Positions 29,806 to 33,109 of a stretch of DNA of 33,109 nucleotides are shown here, in pieces; positions within the stretch are counted from its first letter, which is position 1, and each line of letters starts with the position of its first letter. Source of the DNA: DAOTVC01 sp034437215 (GTDB lineage: Bacteria > Chloroflexota > Anaerolineae > B4-G1 > SLSP01); the NCBI GenBank assembly GCA_034437215.1, contig DAOTVC010000031.1, positions 1-33,109 of the forward strand. The letters run 5' to 3'. The notes under the pieces were generated by a model. It saw nothing but the letters and a program-made list of their open reading frames with translations. It searched no databases and was not told where the DNA came from. Position numbers and translations under genes: made by a program.

Positions 29806-30972
29806 ATGGGTTTGAAGCCCGATACCTGGATTCGAAAGTTAGCATTGGAAGAGGGGATGATCGATCCCTTCTGTGACGGTCAGAAGCGCAACGGTGTGAT
29901 CTCCTACGGCCTCTCCTCGTACGGCTACGACATCCGCATCGCCGACGAGTTCATGGTCTTCACGCCCGGGGTGGGGAACCTCACCGTGGTGGACCCCAAG
30001 AACATCGATCCCCACGCCATGGTGGAGTTCACGGGCGAGGTCTGCATCATCCCGCCCAACTCCTTCGCTTTGGCGCGCAGCCTCGAGTATATGCGCATGC
30101 CCCGCAACGTCCTCGGAGCCGTGCTCGGGAAATCGACGTACGCCCGTTGCTTCCGTGGAGACACGCGAGTCGCGCTGGTCGATGGTTCACATCCGACGTT
30201 AGAGGAGATGGCGACCCGCGCACAGGAGGGTGAGCTCTTCTGGGGGTACAGTGTCGGTCCCTGCGGGCGTATTATCGTCACACTTTTAGAAGCCCCGCGA
30301 TACGTGGGGCGGGATGCCCTACTTGAGATCGAGCTGGACAGTGGGAAGCGAATTCACTGTACGCCCGACCATCAGTTTTTGACCAGAGACGGGCGCATGG
30401 TGGCAGCCGAGCAGCTGCGGGCGGATGCTGCCCTCATGCCCCTCTATCGCAAGTTGGTGCGGGGCTACGAGGTCGTCTATCAGCCGCTTAACGGCCATCT
30501 CTACCCGACCCATCGCCTGGCTGACGAGTGGAATCTGCGTCATGATGTGTATAAAGACGTGCCGGACACGCACCGACACCATGTTGATCGTAATCGCCTG
30601 AACATTACACGGATTGACGCCAAGGTGTTAACACAGCAGGACAATCACCGTGTGGTCTCTGTTAGGGCTTTGCCTGGAGATCACGACGTCTACTGCCTCA
30701 CGGTTCCCGAAGCGGGGAACTTCGCGTTGGAGGCCGGTGTTTTTGTCCACAACTGCGGAATCGTGACGAATTTTACCCCCTTGGAGCCGGGGTGGCACGG
30801 CTACATCACTATCGAGATCAGCAACACGACGCCCCTTCCCGCGAAGATCTACGCCAACGAGGGGATCGCGCAGGTGCTCTTCTTCGAGGGCGACGCGCCC
30901 TGCGAGGTCTCCTACGCCGACAAGAAGGGCAAGTATCAGGGGCAGACGGGCGTCGTCCTGCCGAGGTTGTAG
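29806..30972 (+). CDS. dcd: dCTP deaminase precursor interrupted by an intein
   Basis: The precursor has 388 residues; without the intein, 186, close to the 193 of E. coli Dcd, which deaminates dCTP to dUTP for dTMP synthesis. The N-extein ends GKSTYAR (Ser110 and Arg114 match E. coli Ser111 and Arg115). The C-extein starts CGIVTNFTPLEPGWHGYITI, and Glu135 of the spliced protein matches catalytic Glu138. The intein therefore sits right after an active-site arginine, and splicing is needed for activity. The ATG at 29806 follows AAAAGGAG by about 14 nt, a long gap. Ung lies directly downstream, so the maker of dUTP and the remover of DNA uracil are neighbours. Confidence 0.95.
   Translation: MGLKPDTWIRKLALEEGMIDPFCDGQKRNGVISYGLSSYGYDIRIADEFMVFTPGVGNLTVVDPKNIDPHAMVEFTGEVCIIPPNSFALARSLEYMRMPRNVLGAVLGKSTYARCFRGDTRVALVDGSHPTLEEMATRAQEGELFWGYSVGPCGRIIVTLLEAPRYVGRDALLEIELDSGKRIHCTPDHQFLTRDGRMVAAEQLRADAALMPLYRKLVRGYEVVYQPLNGHLYPTHRLADEWNLRHDVYKDVPDTHRHHVDRNRLNITRIDAKVLTQQDNHRVVSVRALPGDHDVYCLTVPEAGNFALEAGVFVHNCGIVTNFTPLEPGWHGYITIEISNTTPLPAKIYANEGIAQVLFFEGDAPCEVSYADKKGKYQGQTGVVLPRL
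30148..30753 (+). other. Intein in dCTP deaminase (202 aa, HNH-like remnant)
   Basis: Splicing motifs are all visible: Cys1 in block A (CFRGDTRVALVDG), block B GKRIHCTPDHQFLT with the TxxH pair Thr72/His75, block F VYCLTVPEAGNFAL, and block G GVFVHN ending His201-Asn202, followed by host Cys+1. It is larger than a minimal intein. Its middle has THRL (120s) and HRHHVDRNRLNITR (142-155), with the H-H-x-D-x-N-x-x-N pattern of HNH homing endonucleases, so a small or degenerate HNH domain is likely. Codon use is less GC-biased than in the host exteins, consistent with transfer. Confidence 0.92.
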
Positions 30973-30974
30973 GG

Positions 30975-31142
30975 CTGGAAACTGGAAACTGGAAGCTGGA
31001 TGCTGGATGCTGGAAGCTAGAAGCTGGAAACTGGAAGCTAGAAGCTGGATGCTGGAATCTGGAAGCTAGAAGCTGGATGCTGGATGCTGGATGCTGGACA
31101 CTGGAAGCTAGAAGCTGGATGCTGGATGCTGGAAGCTGGAGG
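30975..31142. repeat. 24-copy heptad minisatellite (CTGGANR type)
   Basis: Exactly 24 uninterrupted 7-nt units without a single indel: mainly CTGGAAG, CTGGATG, CTAGAAG and CTGGAAA. It starts 2 nt after the dcd stop codon and ends 7 nt before the Ung ATG. Unlike the other large islands it is not palindromic. Because 7 is not a multiple of 3 it is read in all frames and creates false upstream extensions of Ung. Confidence 0.95.
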
Positions 31143-31149
31143 GGTGGGG

Positions 31150-31818
31150 ATGGAGAGCGTGGTGCTGGGGAGAAGCTGGCTGGACGCGGTGCCCTTGTTG
31201 CAGGCGGGGCGGCACGTGAGCCTTCTGGAGGAGGTCGCTGCCCTGCGGGGCGACCGGGAGATCTACCCCGCCCAGGAGGCCATCCTGCGGGCGCTGCAGC
31301 TGACCCCCTTCGACGCCGTCCAGGTGGTCATCGTGGGGCAGGATCCCTACCACGGTCCCGGACAGGCGGACGGTCTGGCCTTCTCGGTGCCCGAGGGGAT
31401 GAAGGCCCCGCCCTCGCTGCGCAACGTCTTCAAGGAGATCCAGGAGGACGTCTACGAGGGGCGGCCCTGTTCCTTCTCCACCGACCTGACCCGCTGGGCC
31501 GAGCAGGGCGTCCTCCTGCTCAACGCCACGCTGACGGTGGAGGCGGGCAGGGCGGGCTCCCACCGGGATCTGGGGTGGGACGCGCTGACCGACCCGATCA
31601 TCGAGGCGCTGGGACGCCGGCGGGAGCACCTCGTCTTCCTGCTCTGGGGGCGCCACGCCCAGGAGAAGCACGCGCTCATCGACAGGGCGCGGCACCTCAT
31701 CCTCGAGGCGCCCCATCCCTCGCCCCTCTCCGCCTACCGGGGCTTCTTCGGCTGCCGTCACTTCTCCCGGACCAACCGCTATCTGGCGGGGCATGACGGC
31801 CGGCCCATTCGGTGGTAG
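31150..31818 (+). CDS. ung: Family 1 uracil-DNA glycosylase
   Basis: A 222-residue Ung that excises uracil from DNA. The water-activating motif is GQDPYHGPGQADGLAFSV at 63-80 (Asp65), and the DNA-inserting loop HPSPLSAYRGFFGCRHFS is at 189-206 (His189). The LLLNATLTVEAGRAGSH segment binds uracil (Asn125). The start is ATG 31150, just beyond the heptad array, with GGAGGGG upstream; the open frame runs back into the array but that extension is artificial. It is the second uracil glycosylase in the window after family 5 UDGb. SbcD follows. Confidence 0.96.
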   Translation: MESVVLGRSWLDAVPLLQAGRHVSLLEEVAALRGDREIYPAQEAILRALQLTPFDAVQVVIVGQDPYHGPGQADGLAFSVPEGMKAPPSLRNVFKEIQEDVYEGRPCSFSTDLTRWAEQGVLLLNATLTVEAGRAGSHRDLGWDALTDPIIEALGRRREHLVFLLWGRHAQEKHALIDRARHLILEAPHPSPLSAYRGFFGCRHFSRTNRYLAGHDGRPIRW

Positions 31819-31828
31819 AATCGGGGGC

Positions 31829-31856
31829 AGTGAGAAGAGAGAAGTGAGAAGAGGAG
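31829..31856. repeat. Short heptad island (AGTGAGA / AGAGAGA type)
   Basis: Four 7-nt units (AGTGAGA, AGAGAGA, AGTGAGA, AGAGGAG) between the Ung stop and the SbcD start. The purine-rich last unit (AGAGGAG) doubles as the Shine-Dalgarno site for the ATG at 31862. Confidence 0.65.
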
Positions 31857-31861
31857 AGTCT

Positions 31862-33088
31862 ATGGCCCGACCCATTCGCATCCTCCACTTCGCCGACCTG
31901 CACATCGGCATGGAGAACTACGGACGGCTGGACCCCGAGACGGGGCTCAACCAGCGCGTGGTGGACTTCCTCGATCGCCTGGACGAGGTGGTGGCGTACG
32001 CCCAGGAGCACGAGGCGGACCTGGTCCTCTTCGCCGGGGACGCCTTTCGCACCCGCGACCCCAACCCCACCCACCAGCGGGAGTTCGCCCGGCGCCTGCG
32101 CACCCTGTCCGAAGCCGAGATCCCCACGGTGCTCCTGGTGGGCAACCACGACATCCCGGTGATGGAGCAGCGGGCCTCGAGCGTCGATATCTTCGACGCC
32201 CTCGCGGTCCCCAAGGTCTACGTCGGGCGCGCGCCCGACCTCCTGCGCATCGAGACGCGCCGGGGTCCGCTCCAGGTGGGGGTGCTGCCCTATCCCGTGC
32301 GCCAGCGCCTCCTCACCCGGGAGCAGTACCGTCGCATGTCCCAGGAGGAGCTGGACCGCGCGGTGACCGGTGCGGTCGTGGATCTGATCCGCAGTCTGGC
32401 CGCACGGCTGGACCCGGAGCTCCCGGCGGTCCTGGCGGCGCACCTCTCGGTGGACATGGCTCACTGGGGCTCGGAGCGCAACATCATGGTGGGCCGGGAC
32501 GTGGCCGTGCCCCTCTCGGCCCTCGTCGACGGCGGCTGGGACTACGTGGCGTTGGGGCACATCCACCAGCACCAGAATCTCAACGCCGAGGGCCATCCCC
32601 CCGTGGTCTACCCGGGTAGCCTGGAGCGGGTGGACTTCGGGGAGGAGGGGCAGCCCAAGGGCTTCTGCTGGGTGGAGGTGGAGTGTGGTCGGGCGGAGTG
32701 GCGCTACGTGCGCACCCCGGCCCGCTCCTTCTGCACCGTGCGCGTGGACGTCCGGGAGGAGATCGATCCCCTGCCCGCCATCCACGAGGCGATCGCCCGG
32801 CAGCACCTCGTCGACGCCGTCGTCCGCCTCGTCGTCCAGATGACGCCCGAGCAGGAGCCCCACCTGCGCGACGGCGACCTCTCCCCGCTGCTCGCCGAGG
32901 CCTTCTTCGCCCAGGTCAACCGGGACGTGGACCGGGCGGTGCGCGACCGGCTCGCCGGGCTCGAGCCGGAGTCGATGACGCCCGAGCACCTGCTGGAACG
33001 CTATCTGCAGGCCAAGGGGAAGTCGGAGGCGGAGATCGAGGCCTATCTCGAGATCGGCCAGGAGATTTTCCATACGGAATCCGACTGA
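31862..33088 (+). CDS. sbcD: SbcD-like DNA repair exonuclease (Mre11 family)
   Basis: A 408-residue metallophosphoesterase. Metal-binding motifs are in order: FADLHIG (Asp12, His14), FAGDAF (Asp60), GNHD (Asn95-Asp97), AAHLSVD and ALGHIHQHQ, as in SbcD/Mre11 nucleases that, with SbcC, open DNA hairpins and process ends. The C-terminal part (after about residue 290) has the capping-domain character and ends in a charged helix. The SbcC partner would be expected just downstream, but the window ends 21 nt after the stop. Start ATG 31862 is set by the purine-rich site upstream. An enzyme that cleaves DNA hairpins is notable in a genome full of palindromic repeats. Confidence 0.92.
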   Translation: MARPIRILHFADLHIGMENYGRLDPETGLNQRVVDFLDRLDEVVAYAQEHEADLVLFAGDAFRTRDPNPTHQREFARRLRTLSEAEIPTVLLVGNHDIPVMEQRASSVDIFDALAVPKVYVGRAPDLLRIETRRGPLQVGVLPYPVRQRLLTREQYRRMSQEELDRAVTGAVVDLIRSLAARLDPELPAVLAAHLSVDMAHWGSERNIMVGRDVAVPLSALVDGGWDYVALGHIHQHQNLNAEGHPPVVYPGSLERVDFGEEGQPKGFCWVEVECGRAEWRYVRTPARSFCTVRVDVREEIDPLPAIHEAIARQHLVDAVVRLVVQMTPEQEPHLRDGDLSPLLAEAFFAQVNRDVDRAVRDRLAGLEPESMTPEHLLERYLQAKGKSEAEIEAYLEIGQEIFHTESD

Positions 33089-33109
33089 GATTCCTCGGTT
33101 GCCGTGCTC

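Noticed and set aside
31084..31149. N-terminal extension of Ung into the heptad array
   Set aside because: The extra residues are read from the 7-nt repeats and match no Ung; a good ribosome site supports ATG 31150.
1..33109. tRNA or rRNA genes
   Set aside because: Reading both strands I found no cloverleaf with a GTTCGAATC-type arm outside genes and no rRNA-like stretch.

Overview
This 33.1-kb window is high-GC bacterial chromosome with dense, mostly co-directional genes. I infer Chloroflexota (Anaerolineae-like). The grounds are the gene mix (MoxR/DUF58/DUF4129 cassettes, a deazaflavin-type nitroreductase, L-lysine 6-transaminase, a (T/P/E)-rich LysM lipoprotein), the codon bias, and intergenic DNA rich in short repeats. 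No rRNA, tRNA or CRISPR was seen. The first gene is cut by the left edge.

Layout: (1) 1-8896, two successive MoxR ATPase - DUF58 - DUF4129 membrane cassettes with a C69/secernin-like Ntn hydrolase between them, most genes overlapping or nearly so. (2) 8897-9281, a nested mobile-element scar carrying a 151-bp MITE. (3) 9282-12184, a tail-anchored unknown protein overlapping an M48/Ste24 protease, then a deazaflavin-type oxidoreductase. (4) 12313-14903, a nitroreductase, an AlkD-like DNA glycosylase, a family 5 uracil-DNA glycosylase and a P-loop kinase. (5) 14900-18377, a GT39-like membrane glycosyltransferase, decayed mobile DNA, a GT2 glycosyltransferase and the LysM lipoprotein. (6) 18390-24069, a SpoU-type RNA methyltransferase facing a minus-strand block (lysine aminotransferase, 2H phosphoesterase, oligoendopeptidase F, small basic membrane protein, Nudix hydrolase). 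(7) 24070-24945, a structured, repeat-rich gap between divergent genes. (8) 24946-33088, class II aldolase, an ATP-grasp/esterase pair, ArgS, an intein-split dCTP deaminase, Ung and SbcD.

Functionally, several neighbours manage uracil and damaged bases: Dcd produces dUTP, Ung and UDGb remove uracil, AlkD removes alkylated bases and SbcD processes DNA ends. The MoxR cassettes, M48 protease, LysM lipoprotein and glycosyltransferases point to envelope work.

The most unusual content is non-coding. At least six gene junctions contain DNA with a strict 7-nt period, each junction using a different heptamer. Several are palindromic with the heptad phase kept through the loop, and they sit between one stop codon (sometimes overrunning it) and the next Shine-Dalgarno site. 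The window also holds two copies of a 151-bp MITE with 8-bp target duplications and ISL3-like ends, a 202-aa intein beside the active-site arginine of dCTP deaminase, a triple-hairpin dispersed repeat, a 39-bp duplication that creates a decoy start before the GT2 gene, and three 17-bp iterons before the lysine aminotransferase.
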